A stretch of DNA of 64,000 bases, from the NCBI GenBank assembly GCA_966250335.1, contig CBINGZ010000017.1, positions 33,563 through 97,562 on the forward strand. Reading direction: 5' to 3'. Position 1 is the first letter of the stretch, and each line of letters opens with the position of its first letter. The notes beneath the pieces were generated by a model, which was not told the origin of the DNA, ran no database searches, and saw only the letters and a program-made list of their open reading frames with translations. Below, one piece after another: positions 10,251 through 18,043 of this stretch. Source of the stretch: OLB7 sp966250335 (GTDB lineage Bacteria > Bacteroidota > Ignavibacteria > OLB7). The position numbers and the translations under genes were made by a program.

Positions 10251-11696
10251 TCACCAGATCCAGCCGATCCCGACGCGGGCCGCGAAATCGACCCGCTGCG
10301 ATCCGAACACCCCCTCGATCTCGCTACTCCCCAGATCGACCGAGAGCCACTCGTACGGCCGCAACCCCACGCCCAGCCCGACGCCGAACCCGTTCGCGCC
10401 GCCGCCGTTGACTCCACCCCTGACTGCCAGCCAGTCGTTGACCCCCCAGTCGGCCCCGATCGAAAGTCTCGGATCGGGAGAGTTTCCGGGAATATCGTTC
10501 AGGGGCGCTTCTCCCTCGATGCCGATCACCAGCGTTCCGTCCATCTCCCGGTAGGCGCCGACGTTCACGCCGATCCCTGCGCGGAAGACCGAGGGGAGCG
10601 CCGTTGTGTAGTCGACCACCGGCTCCAGCGTCCCCTCGTACCGCTTGAACTGCTCGTCGCTCAGGCTGCCGCTTGCCAGCGTGTCGTTGACGCCGGTCAG
10701 CGAGCGGACATAGGTCTTGGTGTTCCAGCTCACCTTCCCGAGATCCTGCACCTCGAGTCCGAACATAATCGCGTCACGATTCGTCTCTCCCTCCTTCCCC
10801 TCCCTGCGGTAGAGCACGCCGGCCACGCCGGCGTTCAGTCCGAAGCCGCTCCCCGCCGTCGAGGGGAAGAGGGCGCTGAACAACTGGTTGACGGCGTTGG
10901 CCTGATCGAAGTTCTCGGGCTGCGCAGACCTGAACATGTAGCCCCCCTGCACACGATATCCGCCGCTTCCGTTGGCGACCACCTGGTCGATGGTGATGAT
11001 GCTGTTGGAGGCGACCTCGAAGTGCGCGATCCCCTGCACCAGCTTGGCCGTAAGGCCGACGCCGACCGACGGGAGCCAGCCCGATTCGGTCAGGCTTCCG
11101 ATATTCTTGCCGTAGGAGAAACCGAACTCCGTCACCCAGTCGCCGCCGATCCCCCGGTTGACGAAGCGATAGTCCTGTCCCGTGATATTGCTTGTCTCGA
11201 TGAGCCGTGAAAGATCGCTGGGGAAGTTGACGCGCGCGAAGACCCGGTGGCCGTAGTGGAAGCCGAACGTCCCGCCGCCGTCGGTCTTGTAGCGGAGGGT
11301 GAGGAGATTGATGCCGCCGTTGGCGAACAGTTTCTCATCCTGCAGGAGCTGACCGATCCGCCGGCGGTCGCTTGCGCTGATCCCCTCCGGCTTTGGGGCG
11401 AAGATCTGCCGGAAGTCATCGCCGTTCAGATAGGTGGAGCCGCTCGTTCCGCCGAAGGAGTAGATCGAGAAGATGACATCCTGGTCCAGGGTGATCTTGT
11501 CGAGCACCGGAAGGTCGAGCGCCCCGGGGTTGGACATCACGGCCCCCAGGCCGCGAGTCGTCGCAACGGAGGCGCGGGCGGCTCCCATCCCCGCGGGGTC
11601 CAGGCGGTCCTGCGCGCTGGCGGCGGGAGCGCCGACGATCCACGGAACGGCGGCGAGCGCCAGTGTCGCAAGACGATACGAACGGAAGTTCTTCAT
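10251..11696 (-). CDS. Outer-membrane beta-barrel protein (DUF5723/FadL-PorV-like)
   Basis: The 481-residue protein has a signal peptide (ending about residue 28, APAASAQ) and then LDPAGMGAARASVATTRGLGAVMSNPGALDLP, the 'all-Asn-Pro-Ala' type opening seen in FadL, PorV and DUF5723 barrels. The rest alternates hydrophobic and polar residues with many glycines and aromatics, as expected for a barrel, and the end is RVGIGWIW. I cannot assign a substrate. It stands alone on the minus strand with a hairpin at its 3' end. FadL-like hydrophobic transport or a T9SS-associated barrel are both possible. Confidence 0.7.
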   Translation of the reverse strand: MKNFRSYRLATLALAAVPWIVGAPAASAQDRLDPAGMGAARASVATTRGLGAVMSNPGALDLPVLDKITLDQDVIFSIYSFGGTSGSTYLNGDDFRQIFAPKPEGISASDRRRIGQLLQDEKLFANGGINLLTLRYKTDGGGTFGFHYGHRVFARVNFPSDLSRLIETSNITGQDYRFVNRGIGGDWVTEFGFSYGKNIGSLTESGWLPSVGVGLTAKLVQGIAHFEVASNSIITIDQVVANGSGGYRVQGGYMFRSAQPENFDQANAVNQLFSALFPSTAGSGFGLNAGVAGVLYRREGKEGETNRDAIMFGLEVQDLGKVSWNTKTYVRSLTGVNDTLASGSLSDEQFKRYEGTLEPVVDYTTALPSVFRAGIGVNVGAYREMDGTLVIGIEGEAPLNDIPGNSPDPRLSIGADWGVNDWLAVRGGVNGGGANGFGVGLGVGLRPYEWLSVDLGSSEIEGVFGSQRVDFAARVGIGWIW

Positions 11697-11902
11697 GCGG
11701 TTCTCCTGAGTGTCCCGATCTCCTGCCCGACTCGATCTCCATCCCCCTCTCTCCGGGCGGCTTCCGGCGCCCCCCTACAGAGGAGATGACACGCCATGCC
11801 GCCGCGGGCTAACAGAGTCGGGGAACGGAGGGGTTGAAACGGAACGACCGCTCGTTTCGGCCCGAGCGGTCGTGAAATCGTTGCGACGTCGTCCGGGGGA
11901 GC
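11697..11902. other. Intergenic region upstream of the barrel gene
   Basis: No gene is visible. It contains the hairpin at 11844-11873 and should contain the barrel gene's promoter, but I found no clear TAnnTTTG element. Confidence 0.5.
11844..11873 (-). terminator. Hairpin terminator of the ABM-like gene
   Basis: A perfect 11-bp stem (ACGACCGCTCG 11844-11854 with CGAGCGGTCGT 11863-11873, 8-nt loop) lies 29 nt after the stop of the gene at 11903. Confidence 0.75.
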
Positions 11903-12202
11903 TCACTCCACCTCGACGAGCGTTGTATACTTCGGCGAGTGCTTCGCCATGCTGATGATCTTGGCAAAGAGGTTGTCGCCGTCGGGATCGTCACGGTCGT
12001 CGAACGCCTCGTAGTCGGCATGGTTGGCGAACGTGAACGTCTCGGTGAACGAATCGGTCTCCTTCCCCTGATTTTCGTACACGGCATACTGAACGCCGTC
12101 GGTCTGCTGGAAGTGATTCCGAAGCTGTTGGGTCGCGGCAAGATACTCCTCGCGCTGTCCCGGCTTCAGATCGACGTTCACCATCAAGATAACTTTAGGC
12201 AT
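11903..12202 (-). CDS. Small ABM-like (dimeric alpha+beta barrel) protein
   Basis: The 99-residue product starts MPKVILMVNVDLKPGQREEYLAA and continues with FQQTDGVQYAVYENQG and TETFTFANHADYEAFDD. This strand-helix pattern resembles the antibiotic biosynthesis monooxygenase (ABM) / stress-responsive alpha-beta barrel superfamily, whose small members are dimers with varied roles. I chose this ATG over a longer frame (to 12406) because the extra N-terminus is low-complexity and a textbook promoter lies 41-78 nt upstream of the chosen start, inside that longer frame. No catalytic residue can be named. Confidence 0.7.
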   Translation of the reverse strand: MPKVILMVNVDLKPGQREEYLAATQQLRNHFQQTDGVQYAVYENQGKETDSFTETFTFANHADYEAFDDRDDPDGDNLFAKIISMAKHSPKYTTLVEVE

Positions 12203-12249
12203 GACTGTGAGATTATGGATATCAGGTATCGCTCGTTCCCGAAGAAGAA

Positions 12250-12280
12250 CAAAGCTAAGGAAGGGGTGAGGACTTACAAA
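12250..12280 (-). promoter_or_regulatory. Bacteroidota -33/-7 promoter of the ABM-like gene
   Basis: On the minus strand TTTG (12277-12280) is followed by 19 nt and TAGCTTTG (12250-12257), an exact match to TTTG-N19-TAnnTTTG. The start site would be near 12243, giving a ~40-nt leader. Confidence 0.75.
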
Positions 12281-12338
12281 GGAAAGAGGTGAATTCCGGC
12301 AATCTTTTACGATTTCGGTATGACTCTTCCGGTCCCGA

Positions 12339-12755
12339 TCATTTTCTGGTCGCCTGCAGACCGTACATCCGGTAGTCGACTGCGATACAGCGATCGCTGA
12401 CCACATCGAGCCCCGCCTCGGCCGCGCGGCGCTCCGCCTCCGGATTGACGACGCCGAGCTGGAACCAGACAGCCTTCGCTCCGGCGGCGATCGCGTCGTC
12501 CACCACCCGCATCAGAAACCTCGGATGACGAAAGACATTGACGATGTCGACCTGCTCCGGAATGCTCTGGACGTCGGGATGGCTGGGCACGCCGAGCGCG
12601 GTCTCGATGGTGGGATTCACCGGATAGACCCTGTAGCCCTGCTGCTTCATATACGCGGCGATCCGGTAGCTGTCGCGCCATTCCTGGTCCGAACAGCCGA
12701 CGACCGCGATCACTCGCGACTGCTCCAATATCTCTTTCGGGGTTCGCATGCCCAT
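12339..12755 (-). CDS. CoA-binding domain protein (YccU-like)
   Basis: The product (138 residues from the chosen ATG) is a single Rossmann-like CoA-binding domain: RVIAVVGCSDQEWRDSYRIA near the N-terminus, YRVYPVNPTIETALG, VDIVNVFRHPRFLMRVVDDAI, and AVWFQLGVVNPEAERRA with the late VVSDRCIAVDYR. These are the conserved blocks of the YccU/CoA_binding_2 family, found alone or in succinyl-CoA synthetase-like enzymes. Its physiological role is not established. A longer frame reaches 12821, but its first 22 residues look non-coding; ATG 12755 or 12749 are the likely starts. Confidence 0.85.
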   Translation of the reverse strand: MGMRTPKEILEQSRVIAVVGCSDQEWRDSYRIAAYMKQQGYRVYPVNPTIETALGVPSHPDVQSIPEQVDIVNVFRHPRFLMRVVDDAIAAGAKAVWFQLGVVNPEAERRAAEAGLDVVSDRCIAVDYRMYGLQATRK

Positions 12756-13041
12756 CGGAATACGATTCGTTGTGTTGCCGCCGAAAATCCGCTCCGGTCC
12801 GGAATCCCCCTCGAATCCCACCGGGCGGCGCCGTTATTGAAAGCCTGCCGGAATATACCTTCCGCCCCGATCTGTCTCCCCCCCTATGATGCAACAGAAT
12901 GTTCGGGGAAACGGGTCGGGAAATCTCCTGCGACTCTCCCTCGGCCTGCCTCGTTTTCCATAACATGAAGGAAGGGGGATCGGGTTCGACGATCGGGCCT
13001 CCGAGCGGGGAATCAACCATTTCTTACAGGGGCCGAACGGA

Positions 13042-13075
13042 ACGGCCCTCGGCGCAAGGGTGCGCGAAGGGCCGT
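13042..13075 (-). terminator. Hairpin terminator of the glycosidase-like membrane protein gene
   Basis: ACGGCCCT 13042-13049 pairs with AGGGCCGT 13068-13075, with an inner GCGC/GCGC stem. It lies 31 nt past the stop at 13107. The rest of 12756-13106 holds no gene that I can support. Confidence 0.65.
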
Positions 13076-13106
13076 CTCTGCCGATATATCGTATCCTGCC
13101 GAGCCC

Positions 13107-15740
13107 TTATCCGCCGCTGTAGAGTCCCCCGATCCCCTCGCGCAGATAACTGAGCGTTGCGCTGGTCTCGCTGGAGGTGACGATCATCAGCAGCAGCACG
13201 ACCGCCATGCCGCCGAGCGCGTAGCCGTAGACCTTCAACGGCCGCACGTCGTAGACCACGGCCGTGCCGCGCAGAACCCGGTAGAGCATCCAGAGAAGGA
13301 TCAGGACCATCACGCTGAAGGCGATCATCCCCGCCCCCGGCGCCTCCAGAACCCGATAGAGGATCATCGCCACCGGGATCAGCAGCAGCACCGGGAGCGC
13401 CCCCCAGATCGCGATGATATACGCGTCTCCGAAAAAGATCCTGTTGCGAACGAACGCCGCGCAGAGCCGTATCAGCAGCGCCACGGCCAGCAGCAGCACG
13501 AAGAAGAAGAGGGTGAACGAGATGATCGAGAGCGCCGGACGCCAGATGATGAAGTTGAGAAACTGCTTCAGCAGATCGGAGGTGATGATCGCGCTCAGGA
13601 TCACATCGAACCCTTCATCCATCCGGTAGTAGTAGCAGAGGGAGGCCGAGATGACGGCGAACGTGACGGCGATCACCAGCCCCAGCACTGTGGTCTGGAA
13701 GCTGGAGAGAATCCGCTGGTCGCGGATGTCGGCGAAGAAGTTGAACGGCCGCAGCAGCGCGCGGAAGACGTTCTCGCGGAACCGCCTGGAGCTGTTGATC
13801 AGCATCAGAAAGACGATGGCGCAGGCGAAGCCGGTGGCGATGAAGGGAACGGTCGAGGGAGGACTGTACTCCCCGATCTGCACATCGGGCGTCTTCTGGT
13901 CGGTGTAGAGCGCCGTGAGCATCGACGCCCCCTGGCGCAGATCGCGGTCGAGGCCGTAGACACCGCATGTTGCGATATACTGCTCGTCGTTGTTGACGGT
14001 CAGCAGCGGACGGTCGGTCCGGTAGTCGTTGTATGACCAGTAGACCCCGCCGGCCAGCCCGAGCTGTTCGATCAGACCGTAGATGTCGCTGATATATTTC
14101 GCCTGCGCCTCGATGGCGATCGGATCGCTGTAGCCGCCGTGGTTGCCGAGCTGCACGAACTTCCCGTACGAAAGGATCGTCAGCGGCCGCTGGTTGTTCA
14201 GCTCCCGCTTCAGCTCGGTGATCTTCGCGGCCAGCCGCGACAGGTCGACGTCGAAGGCGTTGAGTCCGGCAATATCGCACAGCGAGCGAAGCTCGGCATT
14301 CCTCCAGGTGGAGGCGGAGAACGCCAGCAGGCGGTGATCGAGAGAATCGACCACCCCCTTGATCCGCCGCACCACGTCGATCGCCTGCTCCTCCGTGCCG
14401 GGAATGGTGGCGCTGAGCCCGTAGGCGACCACGCAGGTGTTCTTCCCCCCCTGCTCCATCGTGAACTTGGCGCGGTCGAGGGCGCGCTTCAGATAGCTCT
14501 CATGACCGAAGAGGGCGGCCGGCGGCGTCCCGATCGGCATGTCGATCATCGCCATCAGACCGAATTCGTCGCAGAGATTCAGCAGGTAGGGATGGGGGAC
14601 GCCGTCCGCGAACCGGACGATGTTCACCCCCATATCCTTGATCGACTGCATATCCCGCTGCATCTGGTCGTACGAGAGCGAAGCGCCGTTGACCTTCGAG
14701 TCAGGGATGTAGACGATCCCCTTCAGGCTGATCGGCTCGCCGTTCAGCAGGATCTGGCTCCCCCGGGCCTCCAGATTCTGGAACCCCACCCGGAGCGGCA
14801 GTTCGTCGATGAGCGCCCCCTGGTAGCGGACCTGCACGATGGCGTTGTAGAGATTCGGGTCCCCCGGCGCCCAGCGCTGCGGCGAAGGGACGTTGAGGGT
14901 CAGCTCCACGTTGGCCGTCCGTTTCGACTCCAGCGTGAAGTTCTGCGAGGCGCGCGCCACCTCCATCGGCGGGATCGTGTCGATCCCCGAGGGGCTCCGC
15001 AGGATCACCGAGAGCTCGAACTCCCCCCTGTCCGACTGAAGCGTCACGTTTCGGCCGAGCGAATCCCCCGGCGCTGCGGAGATGTTCATCCCCTTGAGCG
15101 CCCCGGAGACCACCCTGACCCTGAACTTCGCCGTGCCGGAGGAGGCGTCGACCGTCGTCTGGAACCGCGCGTCGTCCACCCAGACCCGGGGGACGCCGAC
15201 AAGGACGATATCCCGATAGATTCCGCCGTAGGTCCTGCTCCCCAGAAAGAGCTTTCTGCCGGGAACGGTCGAGGTATACCCCAGCCTGTTCGCCACCTCG
15301 ATCTGGATCGTGTTGGTGGCGGAGAGCTTCACTTCGTCCGGCACGTTGATCGAGAACGGCATGCCGGTCTCGTGCTGGTAGACGAACTGGTCGTTGATGG
15401 TGATCGTCGACTGGTACTGGATGCCGTAGGAGACGAGCTTCCAGCGATATTTCTGGAGCAGATCGGGGGGAATCTGGAATGTGCGCCGGAAGAGGAGCTC
15501 GTCCTGGTCGTTGAAGCAGCTCGGGATCGTCACGGCGCCCCACGAGTCCCCCCCGTCGGAGGAGAGCTGCCACGGACCGTTGAGGAGAATCACCGTGCGC
15601 GCCCCCCCCGAACTCAGCTCCTCGAACACCCTCTTGTCGGGAGGTTGCGGCGCCGGAAGGAAGTTCTCTGGTTGTGATTGTGCAAGCGCATGGAGCGCAG
15701 TGATCAGAACGAGAAACGGCAGGAAAAGGAGCTGTCTCAC
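13107..15740 (-). CDS. Glycoside hydrolase family 2-like pseudoenzyme fused to a six-helix membrane domain
   Basis: From a GTG at 15740 (877 residues) the protein has a signal peptide (LLFLPFLVLITALHALA), a GH2 sugar-binding domain (LNGPWQLSSDGG, LLFRRTF, GGIYRDIVLVGVP), an Ig-like linker, and a GH2 TIM barrel (LLNGEPISLKGIVYIPDS, MGVNIVRFADGVPHPYL, CDEFGLMAMIDMP, GGVYWSYNDYRTDRP). The two catalytic glutamates of GH2 are not where expected: the acid/base 'GNE' site reads VVAYGLSATIPG and the nucleophile 'SEYG' site reads LTILSYGKF. The last ~250 residues (13107-13856) hold about six transmembrane helices. It ends an LPS-gene cluster. I infer a membrane-anchored sugar-binding protein. ATG 15854 is an alternative start adding 38 non-conserved residues. 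Confidence 0.8.
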   Translation of the reverse strand: MRQLLFLPFLVLITALHALAQSQPENFLPAPQPPDKRVFEELSSGGARTVILLNGPWQLSSDGGDSWGAVTIPSCFNDQDELLFRRTFQIPPDLLQKYRWKLVSYGIQYQSTITINDQFVYQHETGMPFSINVPDEVKLSATNTIQIEVANRLGYTSTVPGRKLFLGSRTYGGIYRDIVLVGVPRVWVDDARFQTTVDASSGTAKFRVRVVSGALKGMNISAAPGDSLGRNVTLQSDRGEFELSVILRSPSGIDTIPPMEVARASQNFTLESKRTANVELTLNVPSPQRWAPGDPNLYNAIVQVRYQGALIDELPLRVGFQNLEARGSQILLNGEPISLKGIVYIPDSKVNGASLSYDQMQRDMQSIKDMGVNIVRFADGVPHPYLLNLCDEFGLMAMIDMPIGTPPAALFGHESYLKRALDRAKFTMEQGGKNTCVVAYGLSATIPGTEEQAIDVVRRIKGVVDSLDHRLLAFSASTWRNAELRSLCDIAGLNAFDVDLSRLAAKITELKRELNNQRPLTILSYGKFVQLGNHGGYSDPIAIEAQAKYISDIYGLIEQLGLAGGVYWSYNDYRTDRPLLTVNNDEQYIATCGVYGLDRDLRQGASMLTALYTDQKTPDVQIGEYSPPSTVPFIATGFACAIVFLMLINSSRRFRENVFRALLRPFNFFADIRDQRILSSFQTTVLGLVIAVTFAVISASLCYYYRMDEGFDVILSAIITSDLLKQFLNFIIWRPALSIISFTLFFFVLLLAVALLIRLCAAFVRNRIFFGDAYIIAIWGALPVLLLIPVAMILYRVLEAPGAGMIAFSVMVLILLWMLYRVLRGTAVVYDVRPLKVYGYALGGMAVVLLLMIVTSSETSATLSYLREGIGGLYSGG

Positions 15741-15927
15741 CAGGGTTGTTCTTCTTGAAGATGGGCCGATCGATACGGCAGAGGAAACCGTTCCGGAGGG
15801 GGATCGCAACGATCGATCAGCGCTCCGCGGCTGATCCCGTCCGGATAGGGGCAAAAGTACGAACCAGCCGAGGGAATACCAATCCGGACGGTGAAAGGAG
15901 ATGTTCCCGCGGGGGAGAATCGGAGAT

Positions 15928-16149
15928 CTAGTAGACGTTCCGCCCGCGGTAGTGCGGCTTGAACGGTCGCAGCCTGAGCGTCCGGATCGGCGGGTACGGC
16001 AGGACCATCACCACGGGGTCGGGCTCGGTATACGAAATGGTTCGCTCCACCTCGATCGCCGAAAGCACCACCGCCAGCACGAACGTCAGCCACATCCGCA
16101 GCACGGAGGCATAGAGAGTATCGACGATATGGGGGATCGGATGGACCAT
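15928..16149 (-). CDS. Small single-span membrane protein, unknown function
   Basis: This 73-residue frame starts 8 nt after the heptosyltransferase stop on the same strand. It has one hydrophobic segment (LRMWLTFVLAVVLSAIEV) and a proline/basic tail (PYPPIRTLRLRPFKPHYRG). I do not recognise a family. The tight spacing and a membrane segment followed by a polar tail favour a real gene; there is no strong ribosome binding site. It sits between LPS genes and the glycosidase-like membrane protein, so an envelope role is possible. Confidence 0.45.
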   Translation of the reverse strand: MVHPIPHIVDTLYASVLRMWLTFVLAVVLSAIEVERTISYTEPDPVVMVLPYPPIRTLRLRPFKPHYRGRNVY

Positions 16150-16157
16150 CTGCCGGT

Positions 16158-17171
16158 TCAGGATATGCCGAGCGTCGCCAGGAGCTGCTCGACGGAGATC
16201 TCGTTCATACATCGATGGGTCCCGATCGGGCAGGACCGCGCGCCGTGAATGCCGCATGGACGGCAGGAAAGCCCGGTTGTTTCAACGACCGCCGATCTCT
16301 CCCCGACCGGCCCGAACCCGAACTCCGGCACGGTCGGCCCGAAGACCGCCGTGACCGGCGTCCCCACGCTCTCGGCGATATGAAGCGGCGCGCTGTCGTT
16401 GGTGATCACCCGTTCGGCGATCGAGAGAAGGGCGACGAGATCGACGAGGGGAAGATCGCCGGCCGCCATATCCCGCTCCGGGACCTCCGCCAGCGACGCG
16501 ATCCGCTCGCAGAGCCCCCTCTCGCCGGGGCTTCCGGTCAGGACCACCCGGGCGCCCGATTCCCGCAGGCGTCGCGCCGTCCCCGCATATCCCTCCACCC
16601 TCCACTGCTTGGTGGGCCAGACCGAGCCGGGGGCGATCACGTAGAGCGGAGCATCTCCCCCGAACCGCCGGCTCATCCGTTCCACGGCCTCCGGGTCGGG
16701 GAGGAGCCATGTGCGGCGCTCATCCGCTCCGCTCTCCACGCCGATCCTCCCCAGAAGCGCCGCGTTGCGGTCGGTCTCGTGCGCAAGTATATCGTACTCG
16801 ACCTTGTCGGTCAGAAGCCAGGGAGCATCGCTCTGCCTGAACCCGACCCGGCGGGGAACGCCGGCGCGCCGGAGTATCCAGGAGGAACGAAAGGAGCGAT
16901 GCGGGGTCAGGGCTGTCCCGTAGTTCCCGGCGGCCAGCTCGGCGGTCAGATCCGCCGTTCCCGACCGGTCGCGCTTCCTGAAGGGGTGAACCCGTGCCAC
17001 CGCCGGATGCCCGGCGAAGAGCCCCGCGAATTCCGCCCGGACGACGATCCCGACCCGCGTACCGGGACGACGCGCCGCCAGCGTACGGAGCATGCCGGAG
17101 GCGAGGACCGCATCCCCCAGAAACCCGCTCTGCACGATCACGATCGAACCGTCGGACCCCGATTCACTCAT
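16158..17171 (-). CDS. Glycosyltransferase family 9 (ADP-heptose:LPS heptosyltransferase-like)
   Basis: The 337-residue protein has the family 9 layout: an N-terminal domain with VIVQSGFLGDAVLASGMLRTL, then RRVGFRQSDAPWLLTDKV, the central VIAPGSVWPTKQWRVEGYA (nucleotide-sugar side), VVLTGSPGERGL, and ITNDSAPLHIAESVGTPVTAVFGPT. These are the marks of WaaF/WaaC/RfaQ-type heptosyltransferases that extend the LPS inner core on the cytoplasmic face. WaaF is the closest type but acceptor specificity cannot be read. The gene overlaps the acyltransferase gene by 8 nt, showing coupling of lipid A and core genes. Confidence 0.88.
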   Translation of the reverse strand: MSESGSDGSIVIVQSGFLGDAVLASGMLRTLAARRPGTRVGIVVRAEFAGLFAGHPAVARVHPFRKRDRSGTADLTAELAAGNYGTALTPHRSFRSSWILRRAGVPRRVGFRQSDAPWLLTDKVEYDILAHETDRNAALLGRIGVESGADERRTWLLPDPEAVERMSRRFGGDAPLYVIAPGSVWPTKQWRVEGYAGTARRLRESGARVVLTGSPGERGLCERIASLAEVPERDMAAGDLPLVDLVALLSIAERVITNDSAPLHIAESVGTPVTAVFGPTVPEFGFGPVGERSAVVETTGLSCRPCGIHGARSCPIGTHRCMNEISVEQLLATLGIS

Positions 17172-18039
17172 ATCGCACTCCGGGGGAATGTTTCCAGCGG
17201 CGGTGCTGCCAGAGCCAGAGCTCCGGCCGGAGCAGGGTCGCCGATTCGAGTCTGTCCAGGTAGCGCTGCGTCAGGTGCCGGGCTCCCTCCGGGGTGTCGG
17301 GGAGATCGTTGTGCGATATCTCCTCCAGCCGCACGCTGTACCCCCCCTCCGCGTCCCGCGCGGCAAAGCCGACGATCAGACGGGGTCTATATCGGAGCAC
17401 GAGACGTGCAGGAGCGGCAAAGGCCCAGGTGGGGATACCGAACATCGAGACGAGACATTCTCCCTCGGAGGCGGACTGATCGGCCAGCATCGCCAGCACT
17501 CCCCCTTCGCGAAGGATCGAGGTCGCCTCCCGCGCCGCCCGCGACGTCGGGATCAGCCGGTTCCCCCTGGAGGTCCGCATCCGTTCGAGCTGGCCGTGGT
17601 CGTTCTGGTCCTTGACGATCACGTTGAAGGGGACACCCGCCTGCGCCGCGGCGCCGAAGGCAAGGAGTTCCCAGTTGCCGAAATGTCCGGAGAGGAGCAT
17701 CGCCCCTTCCGGACCGATCGTGCGGAGAAGTTCCAGATTGGAGATCGTCAGTCTGGAACGAAGCTCGCGATCCGAGAGATGTCGGAGCGTGAGAAGTTCA
17801 AGGAAGACGGTGAAGAGATTGACCGTCGATTCCCGCCCGATCCGTTCCCGTTCCCCTTCGGAGAGCTCCGGAAACGCCAGGGCGAGATTCCGCCGGACCA
17901 CGCTTCTGCGCAGCCCCAGTCTCCATGCCGCCAGCCCGATCGGACGCGCCAGCCGCCGGCAGAGCCCGAACGGAATGATCCTGCCGACCGGCCCGAACAA
18001 TCCCCGCCACAGAAGCGCGGCCGCGCGTGAACCTGCCAT
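17164..18039 (-). CDS. LpxL/HtrB-like lysophospholipid (lipid A) acyltransferase
   Basis: From the ATG at 18039 the protein has 291 residues and carries the acyltransferase site HFGNWE (residues 119-124), whose His and Glu form the catalytic pair of LpxL/LpxM enzymes. Further family blocks are VVRRNLALAFPELS and LAMLADQSASEGECLVSMFG. The enzyme adds a secondary acyl chain to Kdo2-lipid A at the inner membrane. I preferred this start to one at 18099 because it follows the GWxTD stop by 4 nt and the longer form begins with a basic, non-conserved stretch. It overlaps the heptosyltransferase by 8 nt. Confidence 0.88.
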   Translation of the reverse strand: MAGSRAAALLWRGLFGPVGRIIPFGLCRRLARPIGLAAWRLGLRRSVVRRNLALAFPELSEGERERIGRESTVNLFTVFLELLTLRHLSDRELRSRLTISNLELLRTIGPEGAMLLSGHFGNWELLAFGAAAQAGVPFNVIVKDQNDHGQLERMRTSRGNRLIPTSRAAREATSILREGGVLAMLADQSASEGECLVSMFGIPTWAFAAPARLVLRYRPRLIVGFAARDAEGGYSVRLEEISHNDLPDTPEGARHLTQRYLDRLESATLLRPELWLWQHRRWKHSPGVRYE

Positions 18040-18043
18040 CCGG

